NCBI GenBank assembly: GCA_964036275.1
Contig: CAXIWQ010000477.1
Span: 1-64,000 of the forward strand
Direction: 5' to 3'
Source: Litoditis marina
Taxonomy: Eukaryota > Nematoda > Chromadorea > Rhabditida > Rhabditidae
DNA length: 64,000 nucleotides
Shown here one piece after another: positions 1 through 10,049 of this stretch (position 1 is its first letter; every line of letters begins with the position of its first letter). Position numbers and translations under genes: made by a program. Below the pieces are notes generated by a model that saw only the letters and a program-made list of their open reading frames with translations, was not told where the DNA came from and searched no databases.

Positions 1-910
1 GTATAAACTTTTTTCTGTAGCTGCAAGGCAAAGAGTTAATAACCGCGTTAATTTGTCTTTTGTGGCTGTGCGCCACAGAATATATAGTCGTATTAGGTTT
101 TTGTAGCTGGGAGCAACAGACTTGATAGCCGTATGAACTTTTCTCGGTAGCTGCAAGCCAACAAGTCGATAACCGCGATAATTTGTATTTTGTGGCTGTG
201 CGCCACAGAATAGATTGTCGTATTAGGTTTTTGTAGCTGGGAGCAACAGACTTGATAGCCGTATGATTTTTTTTGTAGGTGCAAGGCAAAGAGTCAATAA
301 CCGCGTTAATTCGTATTTGGTGGATGTGCGCCACAAAATAGATTGTCGTATTAGGTTTTTGTAGCTGGGAGCAACAGATTTGATAGCCGTATGAACTGTT
401 CTCTGTAGCTGCAAGGCAAAGAGTCAATAACGCGTTAATTCGTATTTTGTGGCTGTGCGCCACAGAATATATAGTCGTTTTAGGTTTTTGTATCTGGGAG
501 CAACAGACTTGATAGCCGTATGAACTTTTTTTTGTAGCTGCAATGCAAAGAGTCAATAACCGCGTTAAGTCGTCTTTTGTGGCTGTGCGCCACAAAATAT
601 ATAGTCGTGTTAGGTCTTTGTAGCTGGGAGCAACATACTTGATAGCCGTATAAACTTTTTTCTGTAGCTTTACGGCAAAGAGTCAATAACCGCGTTAATT
701 TGTCTTTTGTGGCTGTGCGCCACAGAATATGGAGTCGTATTAGGTTTTTGTAGCTGGGAGCAACAGACTTGATAGCCGTATAAACTTTTCTCTGTAACTG
801 CAAGCCAAAGAGTCAATAACCGCGTTATTTTGTATTTTATGGCTGTGCGCCACAGAATAGATTGTCGTATTAGGTTTTTGTAGCTGGGAGCAACAGATTT
901 GATAGCCGTA
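1..910. repeat. 130-bp satellite array, segment 1
   Basis: About seven tandem monomers of the 130-bp satellite run from the window edge to the retrotransposon insertion. Monomers are recognised by the recurring blocks TGTAGCTGGGAGCAACAGA, GATAGCCGTAT, AATAACCGCGTTAA and TGTGGCTGTGCGCCACAGA in fixed order. Variants seen here include GTGTTAGGTCTTTG near 607 and the one-off TTCTCGGTAGCTG near 143. From about 41 rightward this segment matches the sequence that starts near 6,600. No gene is visible. Confidence 0.97.
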
Positions 911-916
911 TGAACT
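911..916. repeat. Left target-site duplication of retrotransposon copy 1
   Basis: TGAACT closes the left satellite flank (GATAGCCGTA then TGAACT) and is repeated at 2,543-2,548, where the satellite resumes as TGAACTTTTCTCTG. Joining the two flanks through one TGAACT gives one ordinary monomer, which supports a clean insertion with a 6-bp duplication. TTGA also occurs in the element's 3' tail, so the duplication could be a base or two shorter. Confidence 0.6.
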
Positions 917-2542
917 GTACAAAAACAGAAGTCAGCAACAAACCACAATCTTGCCGTCTGAAGAAGCCGTTCCACCTTTTCTCGAGTCCGAAGTTCTTCT
1001 CGCTATCCGACAGACAACTCTGGGAACCTCTCCGGGAAACGACAAAATTCCTCCTGAAGCAGTCAAATGGTCAAGCACAGCAATTGTTTCGGATCTTACC
1101 CAAATGTTCAACTTGATTCTGGCTGAGAAAAACCTCCCTCCGGACCTCTTGCTTTCGAGAACGATACTATTGTTCAAGAAAGGCGATGTTGCTGAAATTG
1201 GGAATTATCGACCGATCACCCTGTTGAACACTCTCTACAAAGTTCTGTCGCGTTGTTTGCTGAACAGAATGGAACCGTCGATGGAAGAAAACATTTCCGA
1301 AGAACAGTGTGGATTCAGAAAACAGTATGGCACAGCAGACAACATCCATATCGTCCGACAAGTCATTGAAAAGTGCAGGGAATATCGAATCCCGGCCTTC
1401 TTCTGCTTTGTTGACCTGGCCAAAGCATTCGACAGTCTACATCACGATGCAATATGGTCTTCACTGCAACTTATCGGTGTTCATCCAGAACTGATTCTGC
1501 TGCTGAAGGCTATCTACACGTGCTCGTCCGCAACTATAGATGCAAACGGTGTGAGAGTTCCAATCGAAATTCATCAAGGAGTTCGTCAAGGAGATGTCAT
1601 TTCCCCGCGTCTGTTCACCACCGTGCTGGATATCGCTCTTCGAAAGTTGAACTGGGGAGGAAAAGGACTGAGAGTGGGCGGTCGTTTTCTGAGCCACCTC
1701 CTCTTCGCAGATGATGGAATAATATTTGCTCCAAACAAGAGAACTCTTAGAAGAATGATGGAAGAATTCGAGACAGCTTGCCAATCTGTTGGTCTCAAGA
1801 TGAATCCGAACAAATCCGAATATATGAATAATGTGAAGGATAACACGCCGTTGAAATATCATGGTCATGCCCTACCGTCAAAAACCACAGTCAAATATCT
1901 CGGTGTCCATCTTTCCATGGAAGCCAATTGGGACGTCGAACTGAGCCGAAGAATTTCTTCAGCGTGGGCAGCGTTCAACGAATACCGTCACATTCTGGAG
2001 ACACCCTCGTTCCCGATGAGGTACAAGGCGAAGATTTTTCACGCCGTGATTCTCCCGAGACTGTTGTATGGCAGTGAATCCTGGGCCCTTTCGAAAAAGA
2101 ACATCGAGCGTCTCCGTGTCGTGCAGAGAAAAATGGAGCGTGGAATGCTGAACAAACGAATACAAGATCGCCTTCCAAGTGCCGTTATTCGCGGAATCAC
2201 TCGGTTGACGGATGTGGCTACTGTAGCTGCCAAACATAAATTAAACTTTGCTTACAGAATTGCCCACATGTCTCAATCCCGATGGTCCTTGATCGTGTCT
2301 GAATGGTGTCCGTATAATCGTAACCGGTCCCGTATTAGGCCCGTTGTCCGATGAAGAGATGCGTTGGTTGAAGCAGTCCGTGGTTATAATACCGCAGCCA
2401 GAAGAGGTCGAGTCCGCCCTGCCCCCATCCGTGGCGAAGAGATACTAAGAGCATGCAGAGACATTAAAATCTGGAGAGCAGTCAAGGAGCACCACTTTGC
2501 AACAATGTGATGTGATCGAATAAATCTTGAAATCTTGAATCT
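917..2542 (+). mobile_element. 5'-truncated RTE-like non-LTR retrotransposon, copy 1
   Basis: This is a 1.63-kb non-satellite island inside one monomer. It holds the reverse transcriptase part of a non-LTR retrotransposon, then an AATAAA signal (2,519-2,524) and a short 3' tail of repeated AAATCTTG/AATCTTG units. The 5' edge falls inside the coding frame just before the RT domain. The apurinic endonuclease domain expected upstream in this class is missing, as is usual after incomplete reverse transcription. Flanking TGAACT copies mark the target site. The RT core, the late YGSESWAL-type segment and the C-terminal RW-like segment resemble RTE elements. The clade call is from memory of family motifs, not a search. 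Confidence 0.88.
918..2510 (+). pseudogene. Reverse transcriptase of RTE-like retrotransposon, copy 1 (truncated, one nonsense codon)
   Basis: The frame is open from the left junction to a TGA at 2,352-2,354, then continues in the same frame to a TGA at 2,508-2,510. Counting from the TTG at 951 as residue 1, RT motifs appear in order: NYRPITLLN (85-93), GFRKQYGTAD (121-130), FVDLAKAFD with the first catalytic Asp (153-161), GVRQGDVISP (210-219), FADD with the catalytic Asp pair (252-255), NPNKSEYM (285-292) and VKYLG (314-318). The late segment has LLYGSESWAL (371-380). All catalytic residues are present. The internal TGA follows RPVVR, where related elements commonly have RW, so a TGG-to-TGA change is likely (inference). 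No ATG start or endonuclease domain is present, so this is a dead fragment. In a complete element this enzyme would copy element RNA at a nicked target. Confidence 0.9.
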
Positions 2543-2545
2543 TGA
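2519..2545 (+). promoter_or_regulatory. Polyadenylation signal and 3' short-repeat tail of copy 1
   Basis: AATAAA lies at 2,519-2,524, nine bases after the final stop codon. Overlapping it is a tail of AAATCTTG, AAATCTTG, AATCTTG. Non-LTR elements of the RTE and CR1 groups often end in short tandem repeats instead of poly(A), so this marks the 3' end. Its last TTGA merges with the right target-site copy. Confidence 0.65.
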
Positions 2546-2548
2546 ACT
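2543..2548. repeat. Right target-site duplication of retrotransposon copy 1
   Basis: TGAACT here matches the left copy at 911-916. The satellite resumes immediately as TTTCTCTGTAACTGCAAGCC, completing the interrupted monomer. Confidence 0.6.
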
Positions 2549-5500
2549 TTTCTCTGTAACTGCAAGCCAAAGAGACGATAACCGCGTTAATTCGTATTTT
2601 GTGGCTGTGCGCCACATAATAGATAGTCGTATTAGGTTTTTGTATCTGGGAGCAACAGACTTGATAGCCGTATGAACTTTTTTCTGTAGCTGCACGGTAA
2701 AGAGTCAATAACCGCGTTTAATTTGTCTTTTGTGGCTGTGCGCCACAGAATAGTAAGTCGTATTAGGTTTTTGTAGCTGGGAGCAACAGACTTGATAGCC
2801 GTATAAACTTTTTTCTGTAGCTGCAAGGCAAAGAGTCAATAACCGCGTTAATTCGTCTTTTGTGGCTGTGTGCCACAGAAAAGATAGTTGTATTGGGTTT
2901 TTCTAGCTGGGAGCAACGTACTTGATAGCCGTATGAACTTTTTTTTGTAGCTGCAAGGCAAAGAGTCAATAACCGCGTTAATTTGTCTTTTGTGGCTGTG
3001 CGCCACAGAACATAAAGTCGTATTAGGTTTTTGTAGCCAGGAGCAACAGACTTGATAGCCGTATAAACTTTTTCTGTAGCTGCAAGGCAAAGAGTCGATA
3101 ACCGCGTTAATTCGTAATTTGTGGCTGTGTGCCACAGAAAAGATAGTTGTATTGGGTTTTTCGAGCTGGGAGCAACATACTTGATAGCCGTATGAACTTT
3201 TTTTTGTAGCTGCAAGGCAAAGAGTCAATAACCGCGTTAATTTGTCTTTTGTGGCTGTGCGCCACAGAACATAAAGTCGTATTAGGTTTTTCTAGCTGGG
3301 AGCAACATACTTGATAGCCGTATAAACTTTTTCTGTAGCTGCAAGGCAAAGAGTCAATAACCGCGTTAATTCGTATTTTGTGGCTGTGTGCCACAGAAAA
3401 GATAGTTGTATTAGGTTTTTGTAGTGGGAGCAACAGACTTGATTGCCGTATGAGTTTTTTTTCTGTAACTGCAAGCCGAAGAGTCGATAACCGCGTTAAT
3501 TCGTATTTCGTGGCTGTGCGCCACAGAATAGATAATCGTATTAGGTTTTTGTAGCTGGGAGCAACAGACTTGATAGCCGTATAAACTTTTTTCTGTAGCT
3601 GCAAGGCAAAGAGTCAATAACCGCGTTAATTTGTCTTTTGTGGTTGTGCGCCACAGAATATAAAGTCGTATTAGGTTTTTGTAGTTGGGAGCAACAGACT
3701 TGATAGCCGTATAAACTTTCTCTGTAACTGCAAGCCAAAGAGTCAATAACCGCGTTATTTTGTATTTTATGGCTGTGCGCCACAGAATAGATTGTCGTAT
3801 TAGGTTTTTGTAGCTGGGAGCAACAGATTTGATAGCCGTATGAACTTTTCTCTGTAACTGGCAAGCCAAAGAGTCAATAACCGCGTTAATTCGTATTTTG
3901 TGGCTGTGCGCCACAGAATAGATTGTCGTATTAGGTTTTTGTAGCTGGGAGCAACATACTCGATAGCCGTATAAACTTTTTTCTATAGCTGCACGGTAAA
4001 GAGTCAATAACCGCGTTAATTTGTCTTTTGTGGCTGTGCGCCACAGAATAGTAAGTCGTATTAGGTTTTTGTAGCTGGGAGCAACAGACTTGATAGCCGT
4101 ATAAACTTTTTTCTGTAGCTGCAAGGCAAAGAGTCAATAACCGCGTTAATTCGTCTTTTGTGGCTGTGTGCCACAGAAAAGATAGTTGTATTGGGTTTTT
4201 CTAGCTGGGAGCAACGTACTTGATAGCCGTATGAACTTTTTTTTGTAGCTGCAAGGCAAAGAGTCAATAACCGCGTTAATTTGTCTTTTGTGGCTGTGCG
4301 CCACAGAACATAAAGTCGTATTAGGTTTTTGTAGCCAGGAGCAACAGACTTGATAGCCGTATGAGTTTTTTTCTGTAACTGCAAGCCGAAGAGTCGATAA
4401 CCGCGTTAATTCGTATTTCGTGGCTGTGCGCCACAGAACATAAAGTCGTATTAGGTTTTTCTAGCTGGGAGCAACATACTTGATAGCCGTATAAACTTTG
4501 TTCTGTAGCTGCAAGGCAAAGAGTCAATAACCGCGTTAATTCGTATTTGTGGCTGTGTGCCACAGAAAAGATAGTTGTATTAGGTTTTTGTAGTTGGGAG
4601 CAACAGACTTGATTGCCGTATGAGTTTTTTTCTGTAACTGCAAGCCGAAGAGTCGATAACCGCGTTAATTCGTATTTCGTGGCTGTGCGCCACAGAATAG
4701 ATAATCGTATTAGGTTTTTGTAGCTGGGAGCAACAGACTTGATAGCCGTATAAACTTTTTTCTGTAGCTGCAAGGCAAAGAGTCAATAACCGCGTTAATT
4801 TGTCTTTTGTGGTTGTGCGCCACAGAATATAAAGTCATATTAGGTTTTTTGTAGTTGGGAGCAACAGACTTGATAGCCGTATGAACTGTTCTCTGTAGTT
4901 GCAAGGCAAAGAGTCGATAACCGCGTTAATTCGTATTTTGTGGCTGTGTGCCACAGAAAAGATAGTTGTATTGGGTTTTTCGAGCTGGAGCAACATACTT
5001 GATAGCCGTATGAACTTTTTTTTGTAGCTGCAAGGCAAAGAGTCAATAACCGCGTTAATTTGTCTTTTGTGCTGTGCGCCACAGAATATACAGTCGTCTT
5101 AGGTTTTTGTATCTGGGAGCAACAGACTTGATAGCCGTATGAACTTTTTTCTGTAGCTGCAGGCAAAGAGTCAATAACCGCGTTAAGTCGTCTTTTGTGG
5201 CTGTGCGCCACAGAATATATAGTCGTGTTAGGTCTTTGTAGCTGGGAGCAACATACTTGATAGCCGTATAAACTTTTTTTTGTAGCTTTACGGCAAAGAG
5301 TCAATAACCGCGTTAATTTGTCTTTTGTGGCTGTGCGCCACAGAATATGAAGTCGTATTAGGTTTTTGTAGCTGGGAGCAACAGACTTGATAGCCGCATA
5401 AACTTTTCTCTGTAACTGCAAGCCAAAAAGTCGATAACCGCGTTAATTCGTATTTTGTGGCTGTGCGCCACAGAATAGATTGTCGTATTAGGTGTTTGTA

Positions 5501-7461
5501 TCTGGGAGCAACAGATTTGATAGCCGTATGAACTTTTCTCTTTAACTGCTAGCCAAAAAGTCGATAACCGCGTTAATTCGTATTTTGTGGCTGTGCGCCA
5601 CAGAATAGATTGTCGTATTAGGTGTTTGTATCTGGGAGCAACAGATTTGATAGCCGTATGAAATATTCTCTGTAACTGCGAGGCAAAGAGTCAATAACCG
5701 CGTTAATTCGTCTTTTGTGGCTGTGCGCCACAGAATATATAGTCGTATTAGGTTTTTGTAGCTGGGAGCAACAGACTTGATAGCCGTATGATTTTTTTTT
5801 TGTAGCTGCAAGTCAAAATGTCAATAACCGCGTTAATTCGTCTTTGTGGCTGTGCGCCACAGAATATATTGTCGTATTAGGTTTTTGTAGCTGGGAGCAA
5901 CAGATTTGATAGCCGTTATGAAATGTTCTCTGTAACTGCGAGGCAAAGAGTCAATAACCGCGTTAATTCGTCTTTTGTGGCTGTGCGCCACAGAATATAT
6001 AGTCGTATTAGGTTTTTGTTGCTGGGAGCAACAGACTTGATAGCCGTATGAACTTTTCTCTGTAGCTGCAAGCCAACAAGTCGATTACCGCGATAATTTG
6101 TTTTTGTGCTGTGCGCCACAGAATAGATTGTCGTATTAGGTTTTTGTAGCTGGGAGCAACAGATTTGATAGCCGTATGAAATATTCTCTGTAGCTGCAAG
6201 GCAAAGAGTCGATAACCGCGTCAATTCGTATTTTGTGGCTGTGCGCCACAGAATAGATAGTCGTATTAGGTTTTTGTAGCTGGGAGCAACAGACTTGATA
6301 GCCGTATGAACTTTTCTCTGTAACTGCAAGCCAAAAAGTCGATAACCGCGTTAATTCGTATATTGTGGCTGTGCGCCACAGAATAGATTGTCGTATTAGG
6401 TGTTGTATCTGGGAGCAACAGATTTGATAGCCGTATGAACTTTTCTCTTTAACTGCAAGCCAAAAAGTCGATAACCGCGTTAATTCGTATTTTGTGGCTG
6501 TGCGCCACAGAATAGATTGTCGTATTAGGTGTTTGTATCTGGGAGCAACAGATTTGATAGCCGTATGAAATATTCTCTGTAACTGCGAGGCAAAGAGTCA
6601 ATAACCGCGTTAATTTGTCTTTTGTGGCTGTGCGCCACAGAATATATAGTCGTATTAGGTTTTGTAGCTGGAGCAACAGACTTGATAGCCGTATGAACTT
6701 TTCTCGTAGCTGCAAGCCAACAAGTCGATAACCGCGATAATTTGTATTTGTGGCTGTGCGCCACAGAATAGATTGTCGTATTAGGTTTTTGTAGCTGGGA
6801 GCAACAGACTTGATAGCCGTATGATTTTTTTGTAGGTGCAAGGCAAAGAGTCAATAACCGCGTTAATTCGTATTTGGTGGATGTGCGCCACAAAATAGAT
6901 TGTCGTATTAGGTTTTTGTAGCTGGGAGCAACAGATTGATAGCCGTATGAACTGTTCTCTGTAGCTGCAAGGCAAAGAGTCAATAACGCGTTAATTCGTA
7001 TTTTGTGGCTGTGCGCCACAGAATATATAGTCGTTTAGGTTTTTGTATCTGGGAGCAACAGACTTGATAGCCGTATGAACTTTTTTTGTAGCTGCAATGC
7101 AAAGAGTCAATAACCGCGTTAAGTCGTCTTTTGTGGCTGTGCGCCACAAAATATATAGTCGTGTTAGGTCTTTGTAGCTGGGAGCAACATACTTGATAGC
7201 CGTATAAACTTTTTTCTGTAGCTTTACGGCAAAGAGTCAATAACCGCGTTAATTTGTCTTTTGTGGCTGTGCGCCACAGAATATGGAGTCGTATTAGGTT
7301 TTTGTAGCTGGGAGCAACAGACTTGATAGCCGTATAAACTTTTCTCTGTAACTGCAAGCCAAAGAGTCAATAACGCGTTATTTTGTATTATGGCTGTGCG
7401 CCACAGAATAGATTGTCGTATTAGGTTTTTGTAGCTGGGAGCAACAGATTTGATAGCCGTA
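2549..7461. repeat. 130-bp satellite array, segment 2
   Basis: About 38 tandem monomers fill the gap between the two retrotransposon copies. Several variant types alternate, including GTGTGCCACAGAAAAGATAG, GTAGCCAGGAGCAAC (3,033 and 4,340), GATTGCCGTATGAG (3,440 and 4,612) and CAAGTCAAAATGTC (5,810). A block near 2,780-3,060 recurs about 1.3 kb later at 4,090-4,365, a 10-monomer step. Single-base losses in short runs are frequent from about 3,420 onward, for example GTAGTGGGAG at 3,421 and TTGTGCTGTGC at 5,068. No gene is visible. Confidence 0.96.
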
Positions 7462-7467
7462 TGAACT
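7462..7467. repeat. Left target-site duplication of retrotransposon copy 2
   Basis: TGAACT in the same monomer context as at 911-916, repeated at 9,088-9,093. It is inherited from the original insertion rather than made anew. Confidence 0.6.
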
Positions 7468-9055
7468 GTACAAAAACAGAAGTCAGCAACAACCACAATC
7501 TTGCCGTCTGAAGAAGCCGTTCCACCTTTTCTCGAGTCCGAAGTTCTTCTCGCTATCCGACAGACAACTCTGGGAACCTCTCCGGGAAACGACAAAATTC
7601 CTCCTGAAGCAGTCAAATGGTCAAGCACAGCAATTGTTTCGGATCTTACCCAAATGTTCAACTTGATTCTGGCTGAGAAAAACCTCCCTCCGGACCTCTT
7701 GCTTTCGAGAACGATACTATTGTTCAAGAAAGGCGATGTTGCTGAAATTGGGAATTATCGACCGATCACCCTGTTGAACACTCTCTACAAAGTTCTGTCG
7801 CGTTGTTTGCTGAACAGAATGGAACCGTCGATGAAGAAAACATTTCCGAAGAACAGTGTGGATTCAGAAAACAGTATGGCACAGCAGACAACATCCATAT
7901 CGTCCGACAAGTCATTGAAAAGTGCAGGGAATATCGAATCCGGCCTTCTTCTGCTTTGTTGACCTGGCCAAAGCATTCGACAGTCTACATCACGATGCAA
8001 TATGGTCTTCACTGCAACTTATCGGTGTTCATCCAGAACTGATTCTGCTGCTGAAGGCTATCTACACGTGCTCGTCCGCAACTATAGATGCAAACGGTGT
8101 GAGAGTTCCAATCGAAATTCATCAAGGAGTTCGTCAAGGAGATGTCATTTCCCCGCGTCTGTTCACCACCGTGCTGGATATCGCTCTTCGAAAGTTGAAC
8201 TGGGGAGGAAAAGGACTGAGAGTGGCGGTCGTTTTCTGAGCCACCTCCTCTTCGCAGATGATGGAATAATATTTGCTCCAAACAAGAGAACTCTTAGAAG
8301 AATGATGGAAGAATTCGAGACAGCTTGCCAATCTGTTGGTCTCAAGATGAATCCGAACAAATCCGAATATATGAATAATGTGAAGGATAACACGCCGTTG
8401 AAATATCATGGTCATGCCCTACCGTCAAAAACCACAGTCAAATATCTCGGTGTCCATCTTTCCATGGAAGCCAATTGGGACGTCGAACTGAGCCGAAGAA
8501 TTTCTTCAGCGTGGGCAGCGTTCAACGAATACCGTCACATTCTGGAGACACCCTCGTTCCGATGAGGTACAAGGCGAAGATTTTTCACGCCGTGATTCTC
8601 CCGAGACTGTTGTATGGCAGTGAATCCTGGGCCCTTTCGAAAAAGAACATCGAGCGTCTCCGTGTCGTGCAGAGAAAAATGGAGCGTGGAATGCTGAACA
8701 AACGAATACAAGATCGCCTTCAAGTGCCGTTATTCGCGGAATCACTCGGTTGACGGATGTGGCTACTGTAGCTGCCAAACATAAATTAAACTTTGCTTAC
8801 AGAATTGCCCACATGTCTCAATCCCGATGGTCCTTGATCGTGTCTGAATGGTGTCCGTATAATCGTAACCGGTCCCGTATTAGGCCCGTTGTCCGATGAA
8901 GAGATGCGTTGGTTGAAGCAGTCCGTGGTTATAATACCGCAGCCAGAAGAGGTCGAGTCCGCCCTGCCCCCATCCGTGGCGAAGAGATACTAAGAGCATG
9001 CAGAGACATTAAAATCTGGAGAGCAGTCAAGGAGCACCACTTTGCAACAATGTGA
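7468..9055 (+). pseudogene. Reverse transcriptase of RTE-like retrotransposon, copy 2 (multiple frameshifts)
   Basis: This has the same RT coding sequence as copy 1, broken into short frames by five single-base deletions inside the coding part: GATGGAAG to GATGAAG (7,833), ATCCCGG to ATCCGG (7,941), GTGGGCGG to GTGGCGG (8,225), TTCCCGA to TTCCGA (8,560) and TTCCAAG to TTCAAG (8,721). A sixth (AACAAACC to AACAACC, near 7,491) lies upstream. The motif A region sits at about 7,955-7,990 and the FADD-coding stretch at about 8,253-8,264, in different frames. The premature TGA of copy 1 is also present at 8,897-8,899, so that lesion predates the duplication. All frameshifts are losses from runs of two or three identical bases, so some or all may be consensus errors. 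Confidence 0.88.
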
Positions 9056-9087
9056 TGTGATCGAATAAATCTTGAAATCTTGAATCT
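7468..9087 (+). mobile_element. 5'-truncated RTE-like non-LTR retrotransposon, copy 2
   Basis: This is 1,620 bp long against 1,626 bp for copy 1. It has the same first base after TGAACT, the same 3' tail (AATAAA at 9,064-9,069) and the same flanks. By eye I find six single-base deletions (near 7,491, 7,833, 7,941, 8,225, 8,560 and 8,721), which account for the whole length difference, and no substitution. It is a duplicate of copy 1's insertion. Confidence 0.88.
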
Positions 9088-9090
9088 TGA
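9064..9090 (+). promoter_or_regulatory. Polyadenylation signal and 3' short-repeat tail of copy 2
   Basis: AATAAA at 9,064-9,069 is followed by the same AAATCTTG/AATCTTG tail as copy 1, with no difference seen. Confidence 0.6.
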
Positions 9091-9093
9091 ACT
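9088..9093. repeat. Right target-site duplication of retrotransposon copy 2
   Basis: TGAACT, matching 7,462-7,467. The satellite resumes as TTTCTCTGTAACTGCAAGCC exactly as after copy 1. Confidence 0.6.
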
Positions 9094-10049
9094 TTTCTCT
9101 GTAACTGCAAGCCAAAGAGACGATAACCGCGTTAATTCGTATTTTGTGGCTGTGCGCCACATAATAGATAGTCGTATTAGGTTTTTGTATCTGGGAGCAA
9201 CAGACTTGATAGCCGTATGAACTTTTTTCTGTAGCTGCACGGTAAAGAGTCAATAACCGCGTTAATTTGTCTTTTGTGGCTGTGCGCCACAGAATAGTAA
9301 GTCGTATTAGGTTTTTGTAGCTGGGAGCAACAGACTTGATAGCCGTATAACTTTTTTCTGTAGCTGGCAAGGCAAAGAGTCAATAACCGCGTTAATTCGT
9401 CTTTTGTGGCTGTGTGCACAGAAAAGATAGTTGTATTGGGTTTTTCTAGCTGGGAGCAAACGTACTTGATAGCCGTATGAACTTTTTTTTGTAGCTGCAA
9501 GCAAAGAGTCAATAACCGCGTTAATTTGTCTTTTGTGGCTGTGCGCCACAGAACATAAAGTCGTATTAGGTTTTTGTAGCCAGGAGCAACAGACTTGATA
9601 GCCGTATAAACTTTTTTCTGTAGCTGCAAGGCAAAGAGTCGATAACCGCGTTAATTCGTAATTTGTGGCTGTGTGCCACAGAAAAGATAGTTGTATTGGG
9701 TTTTTCGAGCTGGGAGCAACATACTTGATAGCCGTATGAACTTTTTTTTGTAGCTGCAAGGCAAAGAGTCAATAACCGCGTTAATTTGTCTTTTGTGGCT
9801 GTGCGCCACAGAATATGAAGTCGTATTAGGTTTTTGTAGCTGGGAGCAACAGACTTGATAGCCGCATAACTTTTCTCTGTAACTGCAAGCCAAAAAGTCG
9901 ATAACCGCGTTAATTCGTATTTGTGGCTGTGCGCCACAGAATAGATTGTCGTATTAGGTGTTTGTATCTGGGAGCAACAGATTTGATAGCCGTATGAACT
10001 TTTCTCTTTAACTGCTAGCCAAAAAGTCGATAACCGCGTTAATTCGTAT

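Larger units (their letters stand above)
41..3269. repeat. Segmental duplication with retrotransposon, block copy 1
   Basis: Satellite plus retrotransposon plus satellite here matches 6,600-9,813 at an offset of about 6.55 kb. Left of 41 the two differ (AGAGTTAAT against AGAGTCAAT, and different preceding variants). Right of 3,269 they split (GAACATAAAG against GAATATGAAG). Both flanks of the insertion are shared, including the rare TTCTCGGTAG/TTCTCGTAG variant on the left and GAGACGATAACC on the right. The insertion was therefore duplicated together with its surroundings. Confidence 0.88.
6600..9813. repeat. Segmental duplication with retrotransposon, block copy 2
   Basis: This is the second copy of the block at 41-3,269. 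It differs mainly by single-base gains and losses, for example TTTGTAGCTGGAGC near 6,660, CTGGCAAGG near 9,364, GTGTGCACAG near 9,413 and GCAAACGTAC near 9,458. Most lie in runs of two or more identical bases. Confidence 0.86.

Noticed and set aside
932..2237. Antisense and alternate-frame open frames over the retrotransposon
   Set aside because: They overlap the clear RT frame, show no recognisable motif, and are shadows of it.
917..2542. Element as a virus or LTR retroelement
   Set aside because: There is no LTR, protease, integrase or RNase H region. The motif order and short-repeat 3' tail fit a non-LTR retrotransposon.
7468..9087. A second, independent retrotransposon insertion
   Set aside because: The same junctions, truncation, stop codon and rare flanking monomer variants as copy 1 point to one insertion that was duplicated with its surroundings.
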